From: RHKX01 sp963823275
GTDB taxonomy: Bacteria; Actinomycetota; Thermoleophilia; Solirubrobacterales; 70-9
Reading direction: 5' to 3'
Assembly: GCA_963823275.1 (NCBI GenBank)
Contig: CAWGKW010000002.1
Coordinates: 930,001-994,000 of the forward strand
Length of the DNA: 64,000 nucleotides
The notes under the pieces: model-generated
What the model was told of the DNA's origin: nothing
What the model saw: only the letters and a program-made list of their open reading frames with translations
Databases searched by the model: none
Position numbers and translations under genes: made by a program
Shown: positions 42,764 to 52,800 of the stretch, piece by piece
Numbering within the stretch: position 1 is the stretch's first letter
How the letters are laid out: every line of letters starts with the position of its first letter

Positions 42764-43363
42764 GTGAATACCCCTTCTGAGGAGCCCGCCGTGCCGTTGC
42801 GCGGCCCCGCCGGCTGGCTGGAGGACGCCGAGCGGGTCGACCTCGCCCTGTATGCGGCGATCGCGCAGACCCCGACTCCGACTTTGGATCGCGCCATGGC
42901 GAGGCTCTCCCGAGCGGCCGACTACTCCCGCCTCTCGCTGGCGTCGTCGGTCGTGCTCGCCGCGATCGGGGGCAGCCGAGGGCGCCACGCCGCCGTCATG
43001 GGCATCGCCTCGACGGGGGTGGCGGCGAGCCTCTTCAACCTTGTCGTCAAGCCGCTCAGTCGCCGTTCGCGGCCGGATCGAATCGCCGAGGACGTCCCGA
43101 TTGCGCGTCACGTGCGGATGCCCACCTCGACGTCGTTTCCGTCCGGCCACTCCGCGGCCGCCTTCGCGTTCGCCACGGGCGCCGGCCACGTGTTCCCGCC
43201 GGCCGCCGTCCCGCTGCGCGGGCTCGCCGCTCTCATTGCCTACTCCCGCGTGCACACCGGAGTCCATTATCCCGGCGATGTGGTCGCCGGTGCGCTGATG
43301 GGGACGGTGATCGCGCAGCTCACGACCCATACGCTCGACCGCCCCGGGACCCGGCGCCGTTAG
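42764..43363 (+). CDS. PAP2 superfamily membrane phosphatase
   Basis: 199 residues from GTG 42764. The three phosphatase signatures are intact: KPLSRRSRPDR (motif 1), FPSGHSAAAFAFATG (motif 2) and SRVHTGVHYPGDVVAGALMG (motif 3). Several membrane segments surround them. It dephosphorylates phosphatidate, undecaprenyl pyrophosphate or similar lipids on the outer face. Divergent from the lipid kinase gene. Confidence 0.88.
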   Translation: MNTPSEEPAVPLRGPAGWLEDAERVDLALYAAIAQTPTPTLDRAMARLSRAADYSRLSLASSVVLAAIGGSRGRHAAVMGIASTGVAASLFNLVVKPLSRRSRPDRIAEDVPIARHVRMPTSTSFPSGHSAAAFAFATGAGHVFPPAAVPLRGLAALIAYSRVHTGVHYPGDVVAGALMGTVIAQLTTHTLDRPGTRRR

Positions 43364-43401
43364 CTGGGCGCCGGGTCGAGGAGCGGCGTTGCTCAGGCGC
43401 T

Positions 43402-43419
43402 GGATCCATGGGTGGATCC
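43402..43419. terminator. Small inverted repeat between convergent genes
   Basis: GGATCCA at 43402-43408 pairs with TGGATCC at 43413-43419 around a four-base loop. It lies about 40 bases after the PAP2 stop and 100 bases after the HEAT-like gene's stop on the other strand. Stem strength is modest and there is no T-run, so the assignment is tentative. Confidence 0.35.
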
Positions 43420-43520
43420 GTTCACCGACAGTCTCCGCCTCGATCGGTCCGATTGCATCCGTAGTGCCCCCGCAACGAGCACGGTGGGACACGCCGATGG
43501 GCTCCACCTGAGGCTTCGTC

Positions 43521-44021
43521 TCACCGCTCGGCGAGGAGGGCTGCCAGGTTCCCCGCCCGCCTGCTGATCGACCTGCGCTCGTCGTGGCTCAGCCGCTCCA
43601 GCTGCGGTTCGAGCCAGCGGCGCAGTCGGGGATCGCTCTTGGACCACTCGAACAGCTGCTGCATGGTGACGTTCAGGACGATCCAGTCCTGCGAGCGCTC
43701 GAGGTTGCCCTTGAGGATCCGCTTTGCGAGCGTGTACTCGTCGGGGCTCAAATCCAGGTGGCCCAGGATCTGGGCGAGGTGCCACTGCACCGAGGCCTGA
43801 TCGATCTTCGCGACATCTTCGAAGAGCGTCCGCCTGTAGGGGTCGAACCAGCCGGGCTGAACCCGGCATACCTTCTCCAGGGCATCGCCCGCCCGCATTC
43901 GCACGAGCTCGTCGTCGCTGCCGAGGCAGTCGAAGAGCTCCTCGAGGCGGATGCGGTCGCAGAGCACCGCGTCGATCACCTCGTCGGTTCGCCCCAGGGA
44001 GTTCGGGCGCCCCCCGGTCAA
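43521..44021 (-). CDS. Small helical HEAT-repeat-like protein
   Basis: 166 residues from ATG 44021. Nearly all helical, with paired amphipathic helices: RLEELFDCLGSDDELVRMRA, GDALEKVCRVQPGWFDPY, ASVQWHLAQILGHLDL and DWIVLNVTMQQLFEWSKSD. The DDELVRMRAGDALEKV stretch is a HEAT-repeat signature. Probably a protein-binding scaffold, with no catalytic motif. It is 30 bases downstream of the AlaDH/PNT-like gene and likely cotranscribed with it. Confidence 0.65.
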   Translation of the reverse strand: MTGGRPNSLGRTDEVIDAVLCDRIRLEELFDCLGSDDELVRMRAGDALEKVCRVQPGWFDPYRRTLFEDVAKIDQASVQWHLAQILGHLDLSPDEYTLAKRILKGNLERSQDWIVLNVTMQQLFEWSKSDPRLRRWLEPQLERLSHDERRSISRRAGNLAALLAER

Positions 44022-44050
44022 TGCCCGTTCGAATCTGATCGAGACCGCCC

Positions 44051-45190
44051 TCAGGCCCGGACGTGCGGGAACTCGGCCGCCCGACCCTGGAACGAAAGGA
44101 TCTTCGGATTCTGGATCACGCCGTCGCGGATCTCGATGGCCCGCCCGATGGTCTCACTGGCCTCCCAGGCACGGGGGCCCGAGATGACGGTGTCGAGGTG
44201 GGGCACCAGGGCCTGGCTGATCTCCCACGTGGCCGAGTCCCACAGAAACGACGGGCTGTGATCGACCGCGTAACAGGAGAGGCCGTCGCCGATCGGGAAG
44301 ATCGGATCCGCGAACGACGTCGGCCGTGCCCATTCGAAGCCCATTCCCGCGTCGCAGGCAACGTCGACGAAGAGGCTCCCGGGCCGGAAGAGCGGCAACT
44401 CGTCGTTCATGACGAACATCAGGGGGGCGTCGGTGTCCTGGAGGGCGCAGTTGACGATGATGTCGTGCTCGGCGAGAAACTCCGCGACCGACTCGTGCTG
44501 GCTGTCGAGCTCGAGCGTCTGGCTGGGGTGATCGGGATCCCGAGCGAAGGTGGTCATCTCGACCGAGTGGATCGGGGCAGCGACCGCTGCGACCGAGCGG
44601 CGCGTCAGCAACGAGACGTCCTGAATGCCCAGGGCGGAGAGCGCCGTCACCGCACCCCGCCCGGTCGCCCCGAAGCTGATCACCACGGCCTGCAGCCGGC
44701 GCCCGTACTCCCCGGTGATCCCGATCAACTCCATCGCGTGCAGTACCGAGCAGTACCCCGCGAGCTCGTTGTTCTTGTGGAAGGTGTGGATGACGAACGA
44801 TCCGTCCTCGGCCCAGTGGTTCATCGCCTCCCAGGCGATCAGCGTCAGCCTCCGATCGATGGCGAGCTGAGTGATCGCCTCGTCCTGGACGCAGTGGGGC
44901 CATCCCCACAGAACCTGCCCCTCCCGCATCTCCGCCACGTCCTCCGCCATCGGCTTGGGAAGCAGCAGCACGTCGCATTCCTCCAGCAGCTGGTCATGAG
45001 AGCGCAGGCCGCCGACCAGCGGCCCGACGTCTGAGTCAGCGAGGCCGAAGCGCTCGCCGTATCCATGCTCGAGGAAGATGTGCCGGCGCAGGCCGGCGTC
45101 GATGTCGGCGAGATGCCGCGGATGAATCGGCAGCCGCCGCTCGTGCTCCTTGCGGGAGCCCGCGAAGACCCCTAGGGAGAGTCGTTCCAT
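44051..45190 (-). CDS. AlaDH/PNT-type oxidoreductase, carboxyethylornithine synthase-like
   Basis: 379 residues from ATG 45190. The N-terminus LSLGVFAGSRKEHERRLPIH and IFLEHGYGERFGLADSDV follow the alanine dehydrogenase/transhydrogenase fold. VLWGWPHCVQDEAITQLAID, LIAWEAMNHW and HKNNELAGYCSVLHAMEL recall N5-(carboxyethyl)ornithine synthase. A nucleotide-binding region AVVISFGATGRGAVTALSALG and DVACDAGMGFEWA follow. The assignment within the superfamily is from motif resemblance only. Saccharopine or opine dehydrogenase-like roles are alternatives. An ornithine substrate would suit the arc operon elsewhere in the window. Confidence 0.6.
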   Translation of the reverse strand: MERLSLGVFAGSRKEHERRLPIHPRHLADIDAGLRRHIFLEHGYGERFGLADSDVGPLVGGLRSHDQLLEECDVLLLPKPMAEDVAEMREGQVLWGWPHCVQDEAITQLAIDRRLTLIAWEAMNHWAEDGSFVIHTFHKNNELAGYCSVLHAMELIGITGEYGRRLQAVVISFGATGRGAVTALSALGIQDVSLLTRRSVAAVAAPIHSVEMTTFARDPDHPSQTLELDSQHESVAEFLAEHDIIVNCALQDTDAPLMFVMNDELPLFRPGSLFVDVACDAGMGFEWARPTSFADPIFPIGDGLSCYAVDHSPSFLWDSATWEISQALVPHLDTVISGPRAWEASETIGRAIEIRDGVIQNPKILSFQGRAAEFPHVRA

Positions 45191-45371
45191 GGCCGCGCGA
45201 ACCTATCAGGGCCGGCGATCACAGATGTGGCCTCGGGACCCGGCTCAACCGGGGTGTGGGCTTCGATCAGACGCTGCGAAGAATGCGGTCGGCAATCGAG
45301 CCTGGCACCGCGGAAGGAGGGGTTGCGTTGTTCATCTCTGAGCCGATGGCCTGCACCGGGTCGAATCGGAA

Positions 45372-47141
45372 CTACTCGAGCAGGCGTCCGCTCACGGCCA
45401 TCTCGTCCCTGCCTTCGAGGAGCGCCGCCACCTCCGCGGATGGCTCGCCTACGGTCTCGCGGGCCACGGGCTCGCCGGGGCGCCAGAGCAGGTTGACGGT
45501 GAGCGCCGGATCCTGCTCAGGGAAGTCGGAACGGTTGTGGGCACCGCGTGTCTCCCTGCGCTCGAGTGCGCACTCGAGCGTCGCACGAGCGGCGAGGACC
45601 GACCCCTTCAGGTCGAAGGCATGGCCGAGGTCGTCGAAGCCCGCGATATCGGGGCGAACCTCCATGGTGGCGATCTGCGCGGCGACCGCATCGAGGCGCT
45701 CGAGTCCCTCGGTCAGCCCTGTCTCGGAGCGCACGACGCCGGCGCATTCGCTCATCAGATCGCGCACCGCCCGCTGCAGGGGGCGTGGGAACTCATCACC
45801 ACCGCGCTGGCCGAGCAGCTCGGAGACCTCGTCGGCCGCATCGGTGATGGCCGAGCGGTCGCGGACCTGGATGTCGAGCGAAGCCGACCAGCGCGCCGCC
45901 TCGGCGCCCACGATCCGGCCGAAGACGATGCACTCCACGAGCGAGTTGCCGCCCAGGCGGTTGGCGCCGTGCAGCCCGGTGGCGCATTCGCCGACGGCAT
46001 AGAGGCCCTCGACGTCGGTGCGGTGTGTCTCGGCCTCCACCCACACGCCGCCCATCGAGTAATGCGCGGTCGGCGCGACCTCCATCGGGGTGGTGGTGAT
46101 GTCGAGCATCGCAAGGTCGATGAACTGGCGGTACATCCGGGGGAGGCGGTCGAGCACCGCCTGGCGGTCAAGGTGGGAGATGTCGAGCAGCACCCCGCCG
46201 GCGTCGGTACCGCGCCCTTCGGCGATCTCGGTGTAGTTGGCGAGCGCAATGCGGTCGCGGGTCGAGAGCTCGAGGCGCTCGGGGTCGTAGCGCTCCATGA
46301 AGCGCTCACCATCGGCATTGCGCAGGATTCCGCCCTCGCCCCGAACCGCTTCGGTCACGAGCGTCCCCGCCGAATCCTCGGGCCAGATCATCCCCGTCGG
46401 GTGGAACTGGACCAGTTCCATATCGCGCAGACGGCAGCCCGCGTCAGCGGCGAGGCGCATGGCGTCCCCGGTGTTCTCGTCGCGGCGTGAGGACGAGCGG
46501 CGCCAGATTCGCGTATGGCCTCCGGCGGCGAGGATGACGGCGTCGGCAAGGAGCACCTCACGCGTTCCGCTGTCGACGTCGAAGCCGTAGGCGCCGAAGA
46601 TGCGACCGTCGTGAACGAGCAGCCTGGTTATGTAGATGTCATCGCGCACCTGGACGCCGAGTTCGGTCGCGCGGCGAACCAGGGTGCGCTGGATCTCGCG
46701 GCCCGTGTAGTCGCCTGCAAAGCAGGTACGGCGATAGGTGTGCGCTCCGAAATACCGCTGAGAGAGTCTGCCGTCGTCCTCGCGGGCGAACTCGGCGCCG
46801 TAGCGCACCAGGTCGTCGATTGCCGTGGGCGCCTCCCGGGTGAGGAGCTCGACGACTTTCGGGTCGGCGAGCTCGTAGGCCTCGGCGATCGTGTCGGCGG
46901 CGTGCTGTTGGTGGGTGTCCTCCGGATCCATGGTGGCAAGCGCCGCATTGATCCCACCCGCCGCGAGCGAAGTGTGGGCATCGTCGCGTCGCCGCTTGGC
47001 TACGCAGAGAACCTGATTGCCGGATTCGGCGAGCTCGATGGCTGCGCGAAGGCCGGCCGCTCCGGTGCCGATCACGAGGACGCTGGTTGAGGTCCGGCGC
47101 TCTTTGGGAGGTTTGAATGAGTTCATATTGCGGGCATTCAT
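45372..47141 (-). CDS. FAD flavoprotein of the succinate dehydrogenase/fumarate reductase/L-aspartate oxidase family
   Basis: About 589 residues from a proposed ATG 47141 (alternatives at 47126 and 47171). FAD fold VLVIGTGAAGLRAAIELAES, the HTSLAAGGINAAL loop, TCFAGDYTGREIQRTL, ELVQFHPTGMIWP, LVTEAVRGEGGILRN with the active Arg, HYSMGGVWVEAETHRTD and GECATGLHGANRLGGNSLVE. The GECATGLHGANRLGGN form is nearer SdhA/FrdA than NadB. No iron-sulfur or membrane subunit gene and no nadA/nadC is adjacent, so its physiological partner is unknown. The C-terminal domain includes ERRETRGAHNRSDFPEQD, shared by both families. Confidence 0.82.
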   Translation of the reverse strand: MNARNMNSFKPPKERRTSTSVLVIGTGAAGLRAAIELAESGNQVLCVAKRRRDDAHTSLAAGGINAALATMDPEDTHQQHAADTIAEAYELADPKVVELLTREAPTAIDDLVRYGAEFAREDDGRLSQRYFGAHTYRRTCFAGDYTGREIQRTLVRRATELGVQVRDDIYITRLLVHDGRIFGAYGFDVDSGTREVLLADAVILAAGGHTRIWRRSSSRRDENTGDAMRLAADAGCRLRDMELVQFHPTGMIWPEDSAGTLVTEAVRGEGGILRNADGERFMERYDPERLELSTRDRIALANYTEIAEGRGTDAGGVLLDISHLDRQAVLDRLPRMYRQFIDLAMLDITTTPMEVAPTAHYSMGGVWVEAETHRTDVEGLYAVGECATGLHGANRLGGNSLVECIVFGRIVGAEAARWSASLDIQVRDRSAITDAADEVSELLGQRGGDEFPRPLQRAVRDLMSECAGVVRSETGLTEGLERLDAVAAQIATMEVRPDIAGFDDLGHAFDLKGSVLAARATLECALERRETRGAHNRSDFPEQDPALTVNLLWRPGEPVARETVGEPSAEVAALLEGRDEMAVSGRLLE

Positions 47142-47329
47142 TACAACGGGCGGGGCCTCCGGATAGATCACGGCGCCATCGGTGATCCGGGGGCCCCGCT
47201 CGCCGTCGGCATTCGAGTGTGCCTCGATCCCCGTGAGGGTCCACTCGTCCCCCGCCCGACTCCACCGGCGGATCTGCGGTTCAATGCTTCTGTCAGGTCG
47301 GCGGGAGCTCCCGGCGACGGACCCTCACC

Positions 47330-48753
47330 ATGGCCTCCCCAAGCACGCCACCGTCGTTGAACACCACCTCCGCTGAGGAGCGCGCGGCCGCCGGCAAGGT
47401 GGCGCGGCAGAAGGTGCCGCGTTCCAGCCATGGGGGATGGGAGCCTGCGAGAAACCGGAGGGATCCGGTCGAGGTGCTCGAGGGACAGGCCACGAGCCGG
47501 GTCCCCGAGCTGGTGCCGATCCGCTACGGGCGGATGCTGGTCTCGGCGTTCACCTTCTTTCGCGGGGCGGCCGCGATCATGGCCGCGGACCTCGCCGGCA
47601 CCCCACAGTCCGGGTTTCGGGCCCAGATCTGCGGAGACGCCCACCTTTCCAACTTCGGGATCTTCGCCGCCCCCGATCGGCGCCTCGTAATCGATGTCAA
47701 CGACTTCGACGAGACCCTGCCCGGACCCTGGGAATGGGACGTCAAGCGCCTGGCGGCGAGTTTCGCGATCGCCGGCCGCGATCGCGACTTCACCCCCCAG
47801 CAGACGCGTGCCGCCGTGCTCATCACCGTCCGCACCTACCGCGAGGCGATGCGCGAATTCGCGTCGATGCGAAACCTCGACGTCTGGTACGCGCGCCTCG
47901 ACGTCGAGACACGCTCTTGGCCGACCTGTCGAAGGTCGCCGGAAACAGGGCGTTGAAGACGGCGAGGAAGAATGTGGCGAAGGCGGAGAAGAAGAACAGT
48001 CTCAGGGCGTTCGATCGCCTCGTGCACGTGGTCGATGGCGAGCCCCGAATCATCAGCGACCCGCCGCTGCTGGTACCGGTCGGGAGTTGGTCTCCGACGA
48101 TCAGCGCCAGGAACTCGAGCAGCGGATCCTCGAGATGCTCGGTCATTACCGCGAGAGCCTCAAGGGCGACCGGCGCCACCTCTTCGACAGCTACCGGTTC
48201 GTCGGAGATGGCCCGCAAGGTCGTCGGGGTCGGCAGCGTCGGGACCCGCGCCTGGGTGTTGCTGATGATGGGCCGCGATGGGCAGGATCCGCTCTTCATG
48301 CAGGCGAAGGAGGCCGAGGCCTCGGTGCTCGAACCCTACGTCGGCGCGAGCGAGTTCGGTAATCACGGCGAGCGGGTGGTCGAGGGCCAGTGGCTGATGC
48401 AGGCCTCCAGCGACATCCTGCTCGGCTGGCTCCCGGCGGTCGGATTCGACGGCAAGGAACGGGACTTCTATGTGCGCCAGCTCTGGGACGGCAAGCGATC
48501 CGTCGATGTCGACACGCTGCCGCCGGAGGGCCTGGAGATCTACGGTCGCGTCTGCGGATGGACGCTTGCCCGTGCCCACGCCCGTTCGGGTGATCGGATC
48601 GGGATCGGCGCCTACCTGGGCAAGGGAGATGCGTTCGACAACGCGATCGCCGAGTTCTCCGAGCGCTACGCGGATCAGAACGAGCTCGACTACGGCGCGC
48701 TCGCCGACGCGGCGAAGAGCGGCCGCATCGAGGTCGAGACGGATCTGATCTGA
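47330..48753 (+). CDS. DUF2252 family protein, three frameshifts as read
   Basis: From ATG 47330 the frame gives DUF2252 features VPIRYGRMLVSAFTFFRGAA, CGDAHLSNFGIFAAPDRRLV and VNDFDETLPGPWEWDVKRLA. Homology then changes frame near 47905 (TLLADLSKVAGNRALK), again near 48082 (ELVSDDQRQELEQRIL, LKGDRRHLFDSYRF) and again near 48205 (EMARKVVGVGSVGTRAWVLL), ending at 48753. Each break is one base. The family has a kinase-like fold of unknown substrate. Three independent indels in one gene indicate poor local sequence or a decaying gene. Confidence 0.72.
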
Positions 48754-48862
48754 GCGAACGTTGCCGGACGGCGTTCGCCGACGAGCCGCCTGCGACTCGT
48801 GAGCACTCTCAAGCGGTTGCGGACTTCGAGAACCCGATTTCGGTGTATGGTCCACGGCGCAC

Positions 48863-49690
48863 GTGAGGATTGTCACCAAGCGAGACTGCGCCGGGGTCCT
48901 GGCCGCGACTGCGGCTCTCCTCGCGATCGCCGCCTCTCCCGCAGGGGCCGCGACGCACGTGACGGTCAACGACACCTTCACCGGGCCTGGGACGATCAAG
49001 GCGCCGTGTCCGGCCGGTATGAACGTGATCTCCGGCGGCATGGGCACGTTCAACGGGTTCGGGGGGATCCTGTTGACCGGGTCCTATCCCTACGACGGCG
49101 GCGACAAGGGTTCCACGCCGGACGACGGCTGGAAGGTGGACGTGACCAACCGTGGGGGCCTCGAGACCGCGGCTTACGCGCTCTGCTCGAAGCAGACCTG
49201 GAAGTACGTCCACGAGAACTTCACGTTCCCGCGGTTCGACGACGCGACGGCCACGGTCGCCTGCCCCTCCGGAACTCATGTGATCTCCGGGGGCGGGCGC
49301 GCGGGCACCCTGATCGGCCTGCTGCCGGGCGACGGCAAGGACTCCGACAAGGCCCCCGACGACAAGTTCGTCGTGCACACCGAGAGCGGGGCGACGGAGA
49401 AGACCAAGGGCGTCGCCTGGGCGACGTGCGGCAAGGCCAAGGTCAAGTACGTGACCACGAAGACGGGCCCGATCGCTCCGCTCGAGGAGGGCGGCGAGTT
49501 CGACGCCCGCTGTCCCGGCGGGTCGCAGGTCCTCGGAGGCGGTGCCGGGATGAACGTTGGCCATCGCGACGGAGCCCTCAACTCCCTGTTCCCGATGACC
49601 GAAGACTTCCAGGGCTGGGGTGCCTACCTCGATAACTACGACAACAGCAAGACGAACGTCGGCAGGGTCATCGCCGTCTGCAGCACCTAG
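48863..49690 (+). CDS. Secreted protein with three Cys-containing repeats
   Basis: 275 residues from GTG 48863. A signal peptide (LAATAALLAIAASPAGAATH) is followed by three related units of about 80 residues. Each opens with a CPxGxxVxxGG element: PCPAGMNVISGGMG, ACPSGTHVISGGGR and RCPGGSQVLGGGAG. Each closes with a single cysteine in CSK, CGK or CST, so one disulfide per unit is plausible. Glycine and beta-strand patterns suggest an extracellular beta-repeat. No enzyme motif. The family is unknown to me but typical of secreted proteins in Thermoleophilia-like genomes. Confidence 0.68.
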   Translation: MRIVTKRDCAGVLAATAALLAIAASPAGAATHVTVNDTFTGPGTIKAPCPAGMNVISGGMGTFNGFGGILLTGSYPYDGGDKGSTPDDGWKVDVTNRGGLETAAYALCSKQTWKYVHENFTFPRFDDATATVACPSGTHVISGGGRAGTLIGLLPGDGKDSDKAPDDKFVVHTESGATEKTKGVAWATCGKAKVKYVTTKTGPIAPLEEGGEFDARCPGGSQVLGGGAGMNVGHRDGALNSLFPMTEDFQGWGAYLDNYDNSKTNVGRVIAVCST

Positions 49691-49805
49691 TCCCCGTCGG
49701 CGGCCCCCGCAAACGCCTCCGCACCGGGGCTGGATCGATGATACGTTCGGTGGGCTTCATTGGGTGCCAGACCGGGCTCCCGAGCGGGAAGCAGGGGGGG
49801 TTCAG

Positions 49806-52800
49806 ATTAGGCGATCACGGCCATTTGGAAGGCTTGTCTCGGGGGCGTTGGTCGCCGCGACCGCAACGCTGCTCGCGGTATCGGCTACGGCATCGGCGAC
49901 GATCAGGTTCGACGCTGTCTCCGACGACGCGTCCACCGTGGTCTTCGACTCCGACGAGGCGCTTTTACCCAGCGACATCAACAGCGCCAACGACGTCTTC
50001 ATCAACTCCTCCGGCCAGGTCAGCAAGATCGACGCGGGCTCCCCCGGGGCAACGTTTGCGGCGGCCTCGCGCGACGCCCGTACCGTTGTCGTCTCGACGA
50101 CGGCCCGGCTTGCGGCCGCCGATACCGACTCCAGCAGCGACCTCTATTCGGTCGCTGGGGGCGACGCGACCCTGCTCTCGACCGGCGCCGCCGGCGGCAA
50201 CGGGGCTTTCAACTCCAGCTTCCTGCTTGCCTCTCCGGACGCCAGCCGGATCATCTTCGCCACTGCGGAGCGTCTCGTAGCGGCCGACACCGACGCCGTG
50301 AGCGACCTCTACGTGCGGACCGGCGGCTCAACCATCCTTCTGCTCGACGGGCCCCGCCGGTGGCAACGCCGCGGCCGCGGCCACCTTCCGGGGAGGCTCC
50401 CGGGACGCCAGACAGGTCATGTTTTCAACCACCGAGGCGCTTGTCGCCGCCGACAACGACGGTGGGGCGTCCGACCTCTACCTGAGATCCAGCGGCGTGA
50501 CGACACTGGTCGCCGGCGGCACCGCAGCTGCGGCTCCGACCTTGGGTGGCTTCAGCGGCGACGGCAGCCGCTACTTCATTTCTACCGCCGCCTCGCTGGC
50601 TGCCGCGGATACCGACGCGGCACTCGACCTCTACGAGGTCGGAGCCGGTGGTCCGGTTCTGGTCAGCGTCAACGAGGGAGGGGCGGGTGGCTACGGTGGC
50701 GCGCTCGCTTTCAATGGCGCATCGGCCGACGGCAGCCATGCCTTCTTCACCACATACGAGCGGCTTGCACCCGGCGACACGGATCTCGACTTCGACACCT
50801 ATGACCGCTACGGGGGCCATACGTCCCTGATCACGACCGGGCCTGCAGGAGGTAACGGCAACTTCACCCCCAGCTTCGCCGCCGCGTCGGCCGACGGCTC
50901 GAAGGCGTTCTTCGACAGCTACGAAACACTGGTCGCACCGGACATGAACGCCGGCGGCGCCGATGTCTACGAGCGCGGCGGCAGCACGACCAAGCTCGTC
51001 TCGGCGCCGCAGCCCGCTTCGGGACACGCCGGGTACCAGGCGTTGGGCAACTCATTCTTCGGAGGCCTCTCCACCGACGGCGCCAAGGTCGTATTCACCA
51101 CGAACCAGAACCTGACCAGCGACGACAGGGACGGGGGCTGGGCCGACCTGTACACCCGCGCCGGCGGCGTAACCACCAGGGTCTCGACTGGGGCGACCGA
51201 CTCCGGCGAGACGGGGACAGCGATACTGGCCGGGCTGACGCCGGATGCCGACGCCATCGTCTTCGCGACCACCCAGGGCCTGGTGGGCGGCGACAATGAC
51301 AACGTCAACGACCTCTACGTGGCCGACGCGGGCGGGACCCGACTTGTCTCCGCGGCCGATACGCAACCGCCGGAGACGACGATCACCAGCGGTCCACCCG
51401 CTAACACCGACGACCCAACCCCAACCTTCAGCTTCACCTCGGACGATCCCGGCTCTAACTTCGAGTGCCGCGTGGACTCGGAGCCATTCGCCCCCTGCAC
51501 CGACCCCGGCGGGCAGCACACCACCGACCCGCTTGCCCCTGGCGCCCACACCTTCCAGGTGCGCGCCGTCGATTCCGCCGGCAATGTGGACCCGTCGCCG
51601 GCCGAACGCACGTTCAGCGTCAGCGAGCCCCCGACGAACCTGTCCCTCCCGCCGGGATTTCAGGACAGCGCCGTGATCAGCGGTGTCCCCGGGCCGACGG
51701 TGGTTCGGTTCGCTGGCGACGGCAGGGTCTTTGTCGCCGAGAAGCGCGGGATCATCGATGTCTTCGATGGCCTGAACGATCCCACCCCCGCCGTCCTCGC
51801 CGACCTTCGTCCCGAGGTTTTCAACGATGGCGACCGGGGATTGCTGGGAATGCAGCTCGATCCCCAGTTTCCATCACGGCCGTACGTGTACGTTCTCTAC
51901 ACATACAACGCCGAGATCGGCGGTACGGCTCCGCGTTGGCCAGACAACCCGAATGGCTACGACACCTGCCCTAACCCACCCGGCGCCGAGCTTGACGGTT
52001 GCGTCGTCAGCGGCAGGCTCTCTCGCCTTCGGGTCAGCGGTGAGCAGTTGGTCGACGAGCGGGTGCTGGTCGAGGATTGGTGCCAACAGTTCCCGAGCCA
52101 CTCGATGGGTGACATTGCCTTTGACTCGACGGGGGCGCTGCTGGCGGGGGGTGGCGACGGCGCGAGTTACAACGATGCCGACTACGGGCAGTTCGGATCA
52201 CCGCTCAACCCCTGCGGTGATCCCCCCACGGGTGTGGGAGGCACGCAGAACCCGCCGAGCGCCGAAGGCGGCGCCCTCCGTTCCCAGGACCGCCTCACCA
52301 CCGGCGACCCACAGAGCCTCGACGGCTCGATCATCCGCGTCGATCCCGACACGGGCGCCGGTCTGCCCGACAACCCACTCGCGTCCTCAGCCGACCCGAA
52401 CGCACGCAGGCTCTACGCGTACGGATTTCGCAATCCGTTCCGGATGGATTTCCAACCCGGTACCGACGAGCTCTGGGTGGGCGACGTCGGCTGGAGCGCC
52501 GTGGATGAACTCAACGTCATCCACGAAAGCCCAAGCATCGCAACGAACTTCGGCTGGCCCTGCTACGAGGGGAGCGGGCGCGATAGGGAGTTCGACGCAC
52601 TCAACCTCAACCTCTGCGAAGGCCTCTACAACTCGCCGGGCGCGGTGACCCCGCCCGTGTTTCCGATGCTCCAGGGACAGAGCTACTACCCGAGCGACCC
52701 CTGCGACCCGGCCCCGGGCACGGCGATCTCGGGTGTGCGCTTCTACGATGGCGTCGATTTCCCTGCCGCTTACGACGACGCACTCTTCTTGGCCGATGCG

